Below, one piece after another: positions 1 to 7,492 of a DNA stretch of 54,709 nt. The stretch is from CAYTYZ01 sp964442385 (GTDB taxonomy: Bacteria > Patescibacteriota > Microgenomatia > UBA12405). Both the position numbers and the translations under genes were made by a program. The DNA lies in contig CAYTYZ010000007.1 in NCBI GenBank assembly GCA_964442385.1, positions 1 through 54,709 on the forward strand. Reading direction: 5' to 3'. Numbering within the stretch: the first letter of the stretch is position 1; every line of letters starts with the position of its first letter. Under the pieces are notes generated by a model, which ran no database searches, was not told the origin of the DNA, and worked only from the letters and a program-made list of their open reading frames with translations.

Positions 1-137
1 CTTTATGCAAAATGTCGTACATACTTTCCCCTACAATATTTTAAAGAACTTTAGATTTCGTAAATTATTATTTGGTTTGCAATAAACTACAATAATTTAC
101 AATTGGTATATTATAAGCCTTATGTGGTAAATGTCAA
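1..137 (-). promoter_or_regulatory. promoter and leader of a gene off the left edge
   Basis: On the minus strand TTGACA (132-137) and TATAAT (110-115) with a 16-bp spacer form a strong promoter whose transcript runs off the window. The leader holds a boxA-like GTTCTTTAA (41-49) and then one arm (8-23) of the inverted repeat that is complete at 1111-1158. A short frame starting at 22 after an AGGGGA motif begins MYDILHK, as does the one starting at 1157. Bases 24-137 closely match 1159-1272, so this is a duplicated control cassette. Confidence 0.75.
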
Positions 138-154
138 GACTGGATGATACGAAA

Positions 155-180
155 AACCCCGTCGCAGATGCAACGGGGTT
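155..180 (-). terminator. intrinsic terminator after the 149-aa membrane protein gene
   Basis: On the minus strand an AACCCCGT / ACGGGGTT stem is followed by a short T run. It sits between the stop of the 202-651 gene and the next promoter. A close copy lies at 1866-1890. Confidence 0.75.
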
Positions 181-201
181 GGTTCTTTATTGAGTTGTAG
201 G

Positions 202-651
202 CTATCTGGGTAGAAAGTGGTAGTTAAGTACAGCTACGAGTATCGCCCCTAGAAACAAAGCCAAGCCCAAGCTAAAGACAAATGACCAGACGTCAATCTT
301 TCTTAGGCGGACCGACTGCTCAGCCCAGCTTTTATTTGGAAGATTTCGAATACTTGAAAATTTCACAATACTTAGGACAAGCATTGGAGTAGAAACAATC
401 AAACAGACGATAGCAAAAGTTGTCGAAAAATTATTCTCTGTCATAGATGAAAGAGTCATGCTAAACCCAATTAGGATTAATACTAATGCAACGAGAATGA
501 GTAGCCTCATAAAAATAACCAAGGCCATGGCAGGTACAAAGCTAAAGCTTCCTGTAATACTGCCTTTGGGTTTTGGAACAACGATGGGCGCTACCAAGAA
601 AAGAAACCCAAGAATTAACAAGAAAAGTCCTAGCGGAAGATTATTTTCCAC
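202..651 (-). CDS. small four-TM membrane protein, paralogue of the 1912-2361 protein
   Basis: 149 aa with four predicted membrane segments at about residues 5-25, 42-65, 79-98 and 121-142. A polar motif PKPKGSITGSFSFVPA follows the first segment. The same length, topology and a PKGS-TG--SF-PA motif occur in the 1912-2361 product, so the two are paralogues. The start has a strong Shine-Dalgarno (AGGAGG) placed directly after a boxA-like element. The gene has its own promoter and terminator. I do not recognise the family and no catalytic motif is visible. Position and topology fit an integral membrane protein of unknown role. Confidence 0.8.
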   Translation of the reverse strand: MENNLPLGLFLLILGFLFLVAPIVVPKPKGSITGSFSFVPAMALVIFMRLLILVALVLILIGFSMTLSSMTENNFSTTFAIVCLIVSTPMLVLSIVKFSSIRNLPNKSWAEQSVRLRKIDVWSFVFSLGLALFLGAILVAVLNYHFLPR

Positions 652-669
652 CTTTTTTCCTCCTACAAG

Positions 670-772
670 TTAAAGAACGTTAGAGTTATTCAACACCAAA
701 AACACAGTCAAGTTTGATAGTGTTGGTATCTTTATAACACTTATATTATAAGTCTTTTAAATAAAATGTCAA
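670..772 (-). promoter_or_regulatory. promoter and boxA-like leader of the 149-aa membrane protein
   Basis: TTGACA (767-772) and TATAAT (745-750), 16-bp spacer, minus strand. The roughly 65-nt leader contains AGTGTT/AACACT repeats that could form a hairpin, then GTTCTTTAAC (669-678, a boxA-like sequence), followed at once by the AGGAGG ribosome binding site. The leader resembles that of the 2587 gene in sequence and order. Confidence 0.75.
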
Positions 773-789
773 CTTGTTATAAAACGAAA

Positions 790-817
790 CAACCCCCAAG
801 CATGTGCCTGAGGGTTG
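790..817 (-). terminator. intrinsic terminator after the 81-aa gene
   Basis: A CAACCC / GGGTTG stem with TTGTTTT after it on the minus strand. The hairpin and its flanks are repeated identically at 1290-1317, which shows that a whole cassette including its terminator was duplicated. Confidence 0.7.
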
Positions 818-838
818 TTCTTTATTAAGTTGTAGGGG

Positions 839-1084
839 TTATTTGAGATGCGTGGAAAAGTAGTTTCCTACCACCGCAAGACTCATGCTTATCCCAACAA
901 CGATACTGGAAGTTAGGAAAGGTTTGTACGTCTTTTTCATGAAGTACCAAAATGAATTGTTGTCTTTTGTCATTTTGTTCGATAGGCCAAACCAGACCAT
1001 TGAGACAAAAACCCATAGGATAACTGAGCCGAAAACAAGAATCGCACTGGTGTTAAACAATAGAAGTCCGATGTCGCGAAGCAT
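839..1084 (-). CDS. small two-TM membrane protein
   Basis: 81 aa with predicted membrane segments at about residues 8-34 and 56-76, joined by a basic loop. The start is preceded by AAAAGGAG, a good Shine-Dalgarno at suitable spacing. The gene has its own promoter (1245-1272), a leader with boxA and a 16-bp perfect hairpin, and its own terminator. No family is recognised. It belongs to the array of separately transcribed small membrane protein genes and shows no clear sequence similarity to the 149-aa pair. Confidence 0.7.
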   Translation of the reverse strand: MLRDIGLLLFNTSAILVFGSVILWVFVSMVWFGLSNKMTKDNNSFWYFMKKTYKPFLTSSIVVGISMSLAVVGNYFSTHLK

Positions 1085-1109
1085 TTTGATTCTCCTTTTG
1101 AATTTGTTT

Positions 1110-1158
1110 TTATGTACGACATTTTGGATAAATAACTTTATGCAAAATGTCGTACATA
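1110..1158 (-). promoter_or_regulatory. leader hairpin with an embedded 15-codon reading frame
   Basis: A perfect 16-bp inverted repeat (arms 1111-1126 and 1143-1158, 16-nt loop) lies between boxA and the 81-aa gene. It also contains a short frame from ATG 1157 to TAA 1110 reading MYDILHKVIYPKCRT, preceded by AGGGGA. The start codon of this frame is inside the stem. It could be a leader peptide or only a by-product of the repeat. One arm and the same start recur at 8-23. Confidence 0.6.
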
Positions 1159-1175
1159 GTTTCCCCTACAAGATT

Positions 1176-1272
1176 TTAAAGAACTTTAGATTTCGTAAAC
1201 TATAATCTGGCTTGCAATAAGCGATAATAATTTACAATTGATATATTATAAGCCTTTTTTGGTATAAGTCAA
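1176..1272 (-). promoter_or_regulatory. promoter and boxA-like element of the 81-aa gene
   Basis: TTGACT (1267-1272) and TATAAT (1245-1250) with 16-bp spacer. Sixty bases beyond the -10 lies GTTCTTTAA (1176-1184), which resembles the boxA antitermination signal of rRNA leaders (TGCTCTTTAAC in E. coli). This stretch is nearly identical to 41-137. Confidence 0.75.
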
Positions 1273-1289
1273 CTTGTAATATAACAAAA

Positions 1290-1317
1290 CAACCCCCAAG
1301 CATGTGCCTGAGGGTTG
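1290..1317 (-). terminator. intrinsic terminator after the 100-aa gene
   Basis: Identical copy of the hairpin at 790-817, followed on the minus strand by TTGTTTTGTT. Confidence 0.7.
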
Positions 1318-1338
1318 TTCTTTAAGTGTGATTTGAGT

Positions 1339-1641
1339 CTACCTAGCTATGACTTGTAGCAAATCTACAAGGAAAAGTAATGGTCCCAAAAGAATACAAA
1401 TTCCGCCGAGAATAAGTATGAGAAACCCCATAAACACGGCGTATTTTGTAGTAAAAAATTCAGTATACGATTTTGGCCACTTAGTTTGTCTGTTCTTTGG
1501 ATATGTTTTGTTGTAATTTTGCCAATCAAACTCATCCAATTTTTTAAGAGTTGTTGAGCGTAAAATTTCATTGCAAAACTCAGTATGGACAACCAAGGCG
1601 AGAAAAAGCCCAAAGAGAAACATGCAGATTCCCAGTACCAT
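1339..1641 (-). CDS. small two-TM membrane protein
   Basis: 100 aa. A membrane segment at about residues 1-19 is followed by a charged, Tyr- and Lys-rich stretch (about 25-65) and a second long hydrophobic segment (about 67-93). The start is preceded by GGAAGGAGG, a strong Shine-Dalgarno. The promoter, boxA leader and hairpin upstream are variants of those of the neighbouring cassettes. I do not recognise the family. It is likely an inner-membrane protein with both termini near the membrane. Confidence 0.7.
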   Translation of the reverse strand: MVLGICMFLFGLFLALVVHTEFCNEILRSTTLKKLDEFDWQNYNKTYPKNRQTKWPKSYTEFFTTKYAVFMGFLILILGGICILLGPLLFLVDLLQVIAR

Positions 1642-1693
1642 TTTCGTTTCCTCCTTCCTTTATTTAAGATGACTTTTTATTATCTTTCTTATT

Positions 1694-1737
1694 CTGGATA
1701 ACATAACAAACACTTCTATATTCATTATGTTATCCAG
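1694..1737 (-). promoter_or_regulatory. leader hairpin of the 100-aa gene
   Basis: A perfect 13-bp inverted repeat, CTGGATAACATAA (1694-1706) and its complement (1725-1737), with an 18-nt loop. It occupies the same position relative to promoter and boxA as the hairpin at 1111-1158, but the stem sequence is unrelated. Confidence 0.65.
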
Positions 1738-1751
1738 TTCAAATCACAATT

Positions 1752-1848
1752 TTAAAGAACTTTAGACTTCGCAAATTATTTTATGGTTTGCAGTAAACTA
1801 CAATAATTTACAATTGAAATATTATAAGTCTTTTGTGCTAAAAGTCAA
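1752..1848 (-). promoter_or_regulatory. promoter and boxA-like element of the 100-aa gene
   Basis: TTGACT (1843-1848), 16-bp spacer, TATAAT (1821-1826), and GTTCTTTAA (1752-1760) sixty bases downstream. The stretch is similar over its length to 41-137 and 1176-1272. Confidence 0.75.
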
Positions 1849-1865
1849 GACTGGCAGATACGAAA

Positions 1866-1890
1866 AACCCCGTCGCAGTTGCAACGGGGT
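1866..1890 (-). terminator. intrinsic terminator after the second 149-aa gene
   Basis: AACCCCGT / ACGGGGTT hairpin with trailing T run on the minus strand, a near copy of 155-180. Confidence 0.75.
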
Positions 1891-1911
1891 TTGTTCTTAA
1901 CTTTGTAGGAA

Positions 1912-2361
1912 TTACTTTGGTAAAAGATAGGTAAAAAGAGCAGCTGAGATGGGAATTCCTGCAAGTAGACCCAGTCCCACCATGAGTGTAATCCAGAACT
2001 GGTCCAGTTTTTGGCTTCGAATGGCTTTTTCTTCAGCAGTTCTGCTTGGAAGTACTAGAAGACTGGGTATCTTAACAACACTTACCACAAGCAAAGGAAA
2101 GCTTGTGAAGAGGAAAACTATATTAAAGAGTGCAAAGTCGTTTGCAGACGCCATTGAAAAAAGGATGATACAGATTCCTGGTATGACCAAAAACATTGCA
2201 AAAAGTACTCCCGACCTCATCAGCAGAAAGATTACCACGGCAGGTAAAAAACTCCAGTTGCCAGTCACACTACCCTTGGGCAGGGTTATGAAACTTGGCA
2301 AAATTATGAGAAATTCACCAATACCGATCAAGACAAGACCGATCAGAAAATGCTTTTCCAT
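1912..2361 (-). CDS. small four-TM membrane protein, paralogue of the 202-651 protein
   Basis: 149 aa when started at ATG 2361, which has AGGAGG at good spacing; an upstream start would overlap the preceding gene. Four membrane segments, the motif PKGSVTGNWSFLPA and an exactly equal length show paralogy with the 202-651 product. It is the second gene of an operon with the 69-aa gene, whose stop lies 16 bases upstream. The function is unknown. The spacing of polar motifs suggests a conserved fold and not random hydrophobic sequence. Confidence 0.8.
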   Translation of the reverse strand: MEKHFLIGLVLIGIGEFLIILPSFITLPKGSVTGNWSFLPAVVIFLLMRSGVLFAMFLVIPGICIILFSMASANDFALFNIVFLFTSFPLLVVSVVKIPSLLVLPSRTAEEKAIRSQKLDQFWITLMVGLGLLAGIPISAALFTYLLPK

Positions 2362-2377
2362 TTTTTTGCCTCCTGGA

Positions 2378-2587
2378 CTAGCTAATGATTCGCATGACAA
2401 AAACCAAGATACTGGCGAAGAAGATTAATACCCCGGCAGTCACCATGGCCTTGCCAAGTTTGGCTAGTGAGTGTGGGCCAACAACTGTCCACTGCGTAAA
2501 ATCGATCCTTGGGGTTGATTGAATGACAATTGCGCCCATAATGCACAAGGCTGCGCCAAGAGCACAAAGAGCAAGCGGCGAAGTCAT
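2378..2587 (-). CDS. small two-TM membrane protein
   Basis: 69 aa with predicted membrane segments at about residues 5-23 and 48-67. Translation starts after a strong AGGAGG preceded directly by the boxA-like element. It is the first gene of a two-gene transcription unit with the 149-aa protein at 1912-2361. No family is recognised. The short loop between the segments contains a Trp and several polar residues but no recognisable motif. Confidence 0.7.
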   Translation of the reverse strand: MTSPLALCALGAALCIMGAIVIQSTPRIDFTQWTVVGPHSLAKLGKAMVTAGVLIFFASILVFVMRIIS

Positions 2588-2604
2588 TATTGCCTCCTAC
2601 AAAG

Positions 2605-2698
2605 TTAAAGAACTCGATTTTGTTACTTAACACCCCACACCCGAAAGTGCTGGTATTTTATAACTGTTATATTATAAGTTAAGATGAACCAAAGTCAA
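2605..2698 (-). promoter_or_regulatory. promoter and boxA-like leader of the 69-aa/149-aa operon
   Basis: TTGACT (2693-2698), 16-bp spacer, TATAAT (2671-2676), minus strand. The -35 box overlaps the lon stop codon (2695-2697), so no terminator separates lon from this unit. GTTCTTTAAC (2604-2613) is followed directly by AGGAGG. Confidence 0.75.
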
Positions 2699-5070
2699 GC
2701 TTTTTTACCAAACATAAGAGCATAGACTTGATCGTAAGTTTCGGCAAAATGGAACTTAATATCTTTTTTAACTTGATCTGGAATATCGACCATGTCTTTT
2801 TCATTACCTTTGGGAATAATAATGGTTTGGATACCAGCCCGGTGGGCTCCGGTGGTTTTTTCCTTTAGTCCACCAATAGGCAGTACATTGCCACGAATAG
2901 TGATCTCGCCGGTCATGGCTACATCCCTGGCTACTTTTTTACCAGTTAAAGCTGAAATTAGGGCTGTAGTTATGGCAATACCAGCACTAGGTCCGTCTTT
3001 GGGCACCGCTCCTTCTGGAAAATGAACATGGATATCAGTTTTGTGAAAATCAGTTTCTAAACCATATTTTGCTGCTTGAGAGCGGATATAAGACAGGGCA
3101 ATTTGACAGGATTCTTTCATAACCGAACCAAGCTTGCCCGTAAGAATCATCTGACCTTTACCTTTCATGGTATTTACCTCGACAAATAAAATATCGCCAC
3201 CAACTGAAGACCAAAACATGCCAGTGGCCACTCCTATTTCATCTTGCTTACCTTTGATCATACTGGTATAACGCTCAGGGCCCAGCATCTCTTGAATTTG
3301 TTTTGTGTCGTTTAAATTTAATTTATTACCCTTGGATACGGTATTTTTGGCAACTTTACGAAATAGTCTAGCAAAAACCCTCTCCAGGTTTCTAACACCA
3401 GCTTCCCTGGTGTACTTGTCAATAATAAAACGGATAGTGGCATCATCGATGGCCCCGACCTGCTTTTTATCCAGACCATTTATTTCCATTTGCTTTGAAA
3501 CTAAATATTGTTTGGCAATATGGAATTTCTCATCTTGGGTATAACCAGAAAAATCAATCACTTCAACTCGATCGCGTAGAGCTATGGGTAACCCGGAAAT
3601 ATCATTTCCAGTTAAGATAAAAAATACTTTGGATAAATCAGTGTGAACATCAACATAGTGGTCGGTAAATTCCTTGTTTTGTTCAGGGTCAAGAACCTCT
3701 AGTAGGGCTGCTGATGGGTCACCTCTAAAATCTGTTGTCATTTTGTCGACCTCGTCAAACATAAATACAGGATTTAAAGATTTGGCATCTTTTAAACCTT
3801 TGATGATCCGTCCAGGCATGGCACCAACATAGGTTCTACGATGACCACGAATTTCGGCTTCGTCTCGAATTCCCCCCAGGGAAATTCTGACAAACTGGCG
3901 GTTCATAGCCTTGGCGATAGACTTGCCGAGGGAAGTTTTGCCAACACCAGGAGGTCCAATAAACCACAAAATATTAGCTCCGTGTCGTTTTTCTGCTTTT
4001 TGCTTTTCTTTTAAATTTAAGACGGCCAAATGTTCTAAAATACGATCTTTGACATCTTTTAGGCCATAATGATCTGCTTCTAGAATTTTTTTAGCTTTAT
4101 CCAGATCTAGGCTATCCTTGGTATAAGTGCCCCAAGGAAGCTCGACCATTGTTTCTAGCCAGTTTCTTATGTAGGCTGATTCGGGTGCATTACTACCCAT
4201 TTCAAGAAGTCTAGATAACTCTTTTTCAACTTTTTTTCTAACATCTTTTGGGAAAGCTGCTTTTTTTATTTGCTTTTCCAGATCCCCAAGCTCGCTATCA
4301 TCACCGGTTTTGCCCATTTTTTTGAGCTCTTTTTCAATCTGTCGCTTTCTTTCTTCGAGGACGTTTCGCTTCATACTGACATTAAATTTTTCATTGGTTT
4401 TTGATTCGATTTCTTTTTCTAGTTCAGCCACCTTCATTTCACGAAAAAGTAGATTAGCTGCACCTTCTAAGCGCTTACTGATAAATTGTTCTTCAAGCAA
4501 GGCTTGTTTTTCTTCGATTTTTCCCTCTAAAGCAAAAATAACTTGGTCGGCAAGGTCACTAGAGCTTACCCCTGTTTGGAGTTGCATCATGGCTGGTAGG
4601 TCCATTTGTCTACCCATGGAAAATGCCTTTTTAAGGTGTGTCATAAGGGTGTTGGCTGATTCTTGGATCACAATGGCATCTTCTTTTTGAGCTTCTTCTT
4701 CGATATATTCAACCAACATAAAAGGATCGGTTTGCAAAAGTGAAGTTATTTTTACCCTGGCGATACCATGAACAATGGCATGCATATTGCCATCGGTTTG
4801 CAGAATGTGTTCAATTCGAGACAGAACACCTAATTGGAAAATATCGTCTAGGCCTGGCTTGTCGATGTTGGAGCTTTTCTGAGCTACTATAATAACCATT
4901 TTAGTGGTGTTATCGTAGGCGTGTAATAGGGCTCTGGAGGATTCTTTTCGCCCAAAGAAAAGGGAAGTATCCACTGAGGGAAACATAACCACATTACGAA
5001 GTGGAATTAGGGGTAATATTTTTTTTACACCTGAAGCGGTCTCATTTTGAAAAAGTGTGTTTTCTGCCAT
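2695..5070 (-). CDS. lon: ATP-dependent protease Lon
   Basis: 791 aa, the full length of the family. The N-terminal LonN substrate domain (about 15-210) opens with LPLIPLRNVVMFP. A charged coiled-coil region (about 210-300) leads to the AAA+ module with Walker A GPPGVGKTS (near 370) and a FMFDEVDKM Walker B. The C-terminal protease domain carries the catalytic Ser in PKDGPSAG (near 693) and the catalytic Lys in GGLKEK. It degrades misfolded and regulatory proteins in the cytosol. Upstream on the minus strand TTGACA (5103-5108) and TATAGA (5082-5087) give a leader of only a few bases. No heat-shock repressor motif was seen. Confidence 0.97.
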   Translation of the reverse strand: MAENTLFQNETASGVKKILPLIPLRNVVMFPSVDTSLFFGRKESSRALLHAYDNTTKMVIIVAQKSSNIDKPGLDDIFQLGVLSRIEHILQTDGNMHAIVHGIARVKITSLLQTDPFMLVEYIEEEAQKEDAIVIQESANTLMTHLKKAFSMGRQMDLPAMMQLQTGVSSSDLADQVIFALEGKIEEKQALLEEQFISKRLEGAANLLFREMKVAELEKEIESKTNEKFNVSMKRNVLEERKRQIEKELKKMGKTGDDSELGDLEKQIKKAAFPKDVRKKVEKELSRLLEMGSNAPESAYIRNWLETMVELPWGTYTKDSLDLDKAKKILEADHYGLKDVKDRILEHLAVLNLKEKQKAEKRHGANILWFIGPPGVGKTSLGKSIAKAMNRQFVRISLGGIRDEAEIRGHRRTYVGAMPGRIIKGLKDAKSLNPVFMFDEVDKMTTDFRGDPSAALLEVLDPEQNKEFTDHYVDVHTDLSKVFFILTGNDISGLPIALRDRVEVIDFSGYTQDEKFHIAKQYLVSKQMEINGLDKKQVGAIDDATIRFIIDKYTREAGVRNLERVFARLFRKVAKNTVSKGNKLNLNDTKQIQEMLGPERYTSMIKGKQDEIGVATGMFWSSVGGDILFVEVNTMKGKGQMILTGKLGSVMKESCQIALSYIRSQAAKYGLETDFHKTDIHVHFPEGAVPKDGPSAGIAITTALISALTGKKVARDVAMTGEITIRGNVLPIGGLKEKTTGAHRAGIQTIIIPKGNEKDMVDIPDQVKKDIKFHFAETYDQVYALMFGKKA

Positions 5071-5081
5071 ATGTTTAGCAG

Positions 5082-5108
5082 TCTATACTAGGCTCTGCTA
5101 AGTGTCAA
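5082..5108 (-). promoter_or_regulatory. lon promoter
   Basis: TTGACA (5103-5108) and TATAGA (5082-5087) with a 15-bp spacer on the minus strand. Transcription would start about 4 bases before the lon ATG. Confidence 0.5.
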
Positions 5109-5124
5109 GTATTAAAGATTTACT

Positions 5125-5154
5125 TTGTTAGATTAAAGGCCGGGCTGTTATAAT
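5125..5154 (+). promoter_or_regulatory. era operon promoter, leaderless type
   Basis: TTGTTA (5125-5130), 18-bp spacer and TATAAT (5149-5154). The ATG at 5162 is 7 bases beyond the -10 box, so the first transcribed base should be at or next to the start codon. Confidence 0.65.
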
Positions 5155-5161
5155 AACATGC

Positions 5162-6064
5162 ATGGAAAATACAGACAAAATTAAGTTCGGAACAGTAGTA
5201 GTTGTAGGGAGGCCTAATACTGGGAAATCTACTCTGATCAATACTTTGATGAATCAAAAGGTAGCTATCACCTCTCCCCTACCTCAAACAACTCGAAAGC
5301 CAGCCAAGGTTTTATACGAAGGTGAAGCTGGAAAATTTATTTTAACTGATACACCAGGCATTTTTAACAAAGTAGCCGATTTGGTTGGTAAAAAGATAAA
5401 TACGCAAATAAATGGACCAATAAACGAGGCTGATGTGCTGATATGTTTGGTGGATTTGTCCAGACCAAAAAATGACGAGGAGAATAAAGTGATTGGACTT
5501 GTAAGAAAAAGCAATGCAAAAAAAATCTTGGTTTTTAATAAAATTGACATAGCTTATCCTGGAAACGATCATCTACCTGAATACTTATATATAGAAGACG
5601 AGTTTGACACCACTATTAAAACCAGTGCTTTAAAAGGAACGCATCTAAAGGGGCTCCTTGAAAAAATATTTGAGTTTTTGCCTGAAACGAGCCTGGAAAG
5701 CGCCAATGAATTGATTTCTCATTTAGGTCTTGATGTCGGACCCAAAATACCAATGTCTTCAGAAGAGTATGTTTCTGAGCTTATAAGAGAAAAAGCATAT
5801 TTGTCACTTAGACAGGAAGTTCCATATACGGTGCAAGTAGTGGTAGATAGCATTGAAGATAAAAAATCCGTGCTAGTCGTAAAGGCCAGGATACTAACGA
5901 CTGCCGACCGGTACAAGCGCATGATAATTGGCGGAAGTGGTAGAAAAATTAAGCATATAGGTTATACGGCCAGAAAAGAGCTGGAACTACTGTCTGGAAA
6001 AAAGGTGTTTATAGATTTGCAAGTTGAAACAGATAGGCACTGGATGGAACGGGTGGAGTTATGA
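5162..6064 (+). CDS. era: GTPase Era
   Basis: 300 aa, normal length for Era. The GTPase domain shows G1 GRPNTGKST (about 16-24), G3 DTPG, G4 NKID and G5 SALKG; the C-terminal KH domain contains IIGGSGRKIKHIG (about 258-270). Era binds the 3' end of 16S rRNA and helps mature the small ribosomal subunit. It is the first gene of a co-directional run to 10183, overlapping the next gene by an ATGA. The start is fixed by the TATAAT-N7-ATG arrangement, which leaves no room for a Shine-Dalgarno. Confidence 0.96.
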   Translation: MENTDKIKFGTVVVVGRPNTGKSTLINTLMNQKVAITSPLPQTTRKPAKVLYEGEAGKFILTDTPGIFNKVADLVGKKINTQINGPINEADVLICLVDLSRPKNDEENKVIGLVRKSNAKKILVFNKIDIAYPGNDHLPEYLYIEDEFDTTIKTSALKGTHLKGLLEKIFEFLPETSLESANELISHLGLDVGPKIPMSSEEYVSELIREKAYLSLRQEVPYTVQVVVDSIEDKKSVLVVKARILTTADRYKRMIIGGSGRKIKHIGYTARKELELLSGKKVFIDLQVETDRHWMERVEL

Positions 6065-6783
6065 TAGCATCAGGAATGGCTATCAAAAAGTCGACCGTAG
6101 AGCTTTGCAAGGTAAATAAAAAGTTTTCTTCTAAAAGCGTGCTATTTGAGGTGGATTTGTCCATAAGGCAAGGTGAGGTGGTAGCTTTGCTTGGTCCAAA
6201 TGGTGCCGGAAAGACTACTTTGATGAGAATTTTAACCGGATTTTATACACCCACATCAGGAGGCGGGGTTTTGTATAATGGAAAAAAAATATTTAGCAAA
6301 CATCCTGAGTACCGTGGAATGTTTGGGTATTTACCAGAAAATAATCCTTTATATTATTATATGAAAGTTTCTGAGTATTTGCAGTTTATTGCTGAACTAA
6401 AAGGTGAGACGAATAAAAAAAATATTGCCAGTGTGTTGACCAGCTGTGGCCTTAGTAAAGTGGTCTCGACAAAAATAGAAGAGTTGTCCAAGGGCTATAA
6501 ACAAAGAGTTGGGTTGGCTGCTGCCATGCTGGGAGATCCTGACTTTTTAGTGCTCGATGAACCTACTAGTGGTCTAGATCCTAACCAAGCTACAGAAATA
6601 AGAGACGTTATTAAAAAACTAGCCAAAAATAAAGGTGTTTTATTGTCTACCCATATATTAAGTGAAGTAAGGGCTATGTGCGACCGGGTATACATTATTA
6701 ATCGGGGTAAAATAGTTTTGGCTGACAAGGTGTCGAAAATAAAGAATATTGAAAAAAAGTTTATTGAACTAACCAATAATTAA
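6061..6783 (+). CDS. ABC transporter ATP-binding subunit, GldA-like
   Basis: About 240 aa from ATG 6061, which overlaps the era stop; an internal ATG at 6076 is an alternative start. Walker A GPNGAGKTT, signature LSKGYKQRVGLA, Walker B FLVLDEPTSGLD and the H-loop STHILSE are all present, so it should hydrolyse ATP. The following genes encode an ABC-2 permease and a GldG-type auxiliary protein, the arrangement of the gliding-motility type ABC exporters (GldA-GldF-GldG). In non-gliding bacteria this system probably exports an envelope component; the substrate cannot be read from sequence. Confidence 0.9.
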   Translation: MIASGMAIKKSTVELCKVNKKFSSKSVLFEVDLSIRQGEVVALLGPNGAGKTTLMRILTGFYTPTSGGGVLYNGKKIFSKHPEYRGMFGYLPENNPLYYYMKVSEYLQFIAELKGETNKKNIASVLTSCGLSKVVSTKIEELSKGYKQRVGLAAAMLGDPDFLVLDEPTSGLDPNQATEIRDVIKKLAKNKGVLLSTHILSEVRAMCDRVYIINRGKIVLADKVSKIKNIEKKFIELTNN

Positions 6784-6784
6784 T

Positions 6785-7492
6785 ATGCTTAAAAGCCTAA
6801 TCTTAAAAGACTACAAGTACTACCTGTTTACACCAGTAGGGTATGTTTTTGCATCTTTACTCCTTGGGGTATCTGCTTGGCTATATTTTGGGGATTTTTT
6901 TGTTATCAATCAGGTCCAAATTGAGAGTTTCGTGGCAAATATCGTATTTATTATGGCGCTATTTATTCCAGCTCTGGCCATGTCTGCTTTTGCTGATGAA
7001 AAGAAAAATGGCACTTGGGAAGTACTTTTAACCACCAGGGTAACAGAAGAAAAGCTGGTATTGGGAAAGTTTTTTGGGGCTCTACTGGCTATTATTACAT
7101 TCCTCTTGGGTATTTTACCCATAGTGGCAATTAACCTGATACTTGGAAAACCAGATGTGGGAGTAATGATAGCTCAAATAATGGGAATGATTTTGATTGC
7201 TGGGGTATACCTATCTGTTACGATATTTGCCTCAAGCTTGTCTGGGCAGGGTATAGTGGCTTTTTTTATTGCAAGTGTCATTATAATAATTAATTCGCTT
7301 TTTTCACAAAATGCATTTATTACAAGGTTACCAGGTAGTGTGGCCTATGTTTTAGAAAAAATGTCTTGGCAGGGTTACATGAATGAATTTTCCAATGGTT
7401 TGATTAGACTTTCTAGTGCAAGTGTACTGGTGACGAGTATTTGTGTATTTTTAATATTAACCATAGCTAAACTAAAACAAAGAAATGTCTAA
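6785..7492 (+). CDS. ABC-2 type permease, GldF-like
   Basis: 235 aa with six hydrophobic segments and the ABC-2 permease hallmark FADEKKNGTWEVLLTTRV after the second segment. It starts one base after the stop of the ATPase gene and overlaps the next gene by 8 bases, so the three are surely made together. It would form the membrane channel of the exporter with the ATPase at 6061. No signal peptide or extra domain is seen. Confidence 0.88.
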   Translation: MLKSLILKDYKYYLFTPVGYVFASLLLGVSAWLYFGDFFVINQVQIESFVANIVFIMALFIPALAMSAFADEKKNGTWEVLLTTRVTEEKLVLGKFFGALLAIITFLLGILPIVAINLILGKPDVGVMIAQIMGMILIAGVYLSVTIFASSLSGQGIVAFFIASVIIIINSLFSQNAFITRLPGSVAYVLEKMSWQGYMNEFSNGLIRLSSASVLVTSICVFLILTIAKLKQRNV

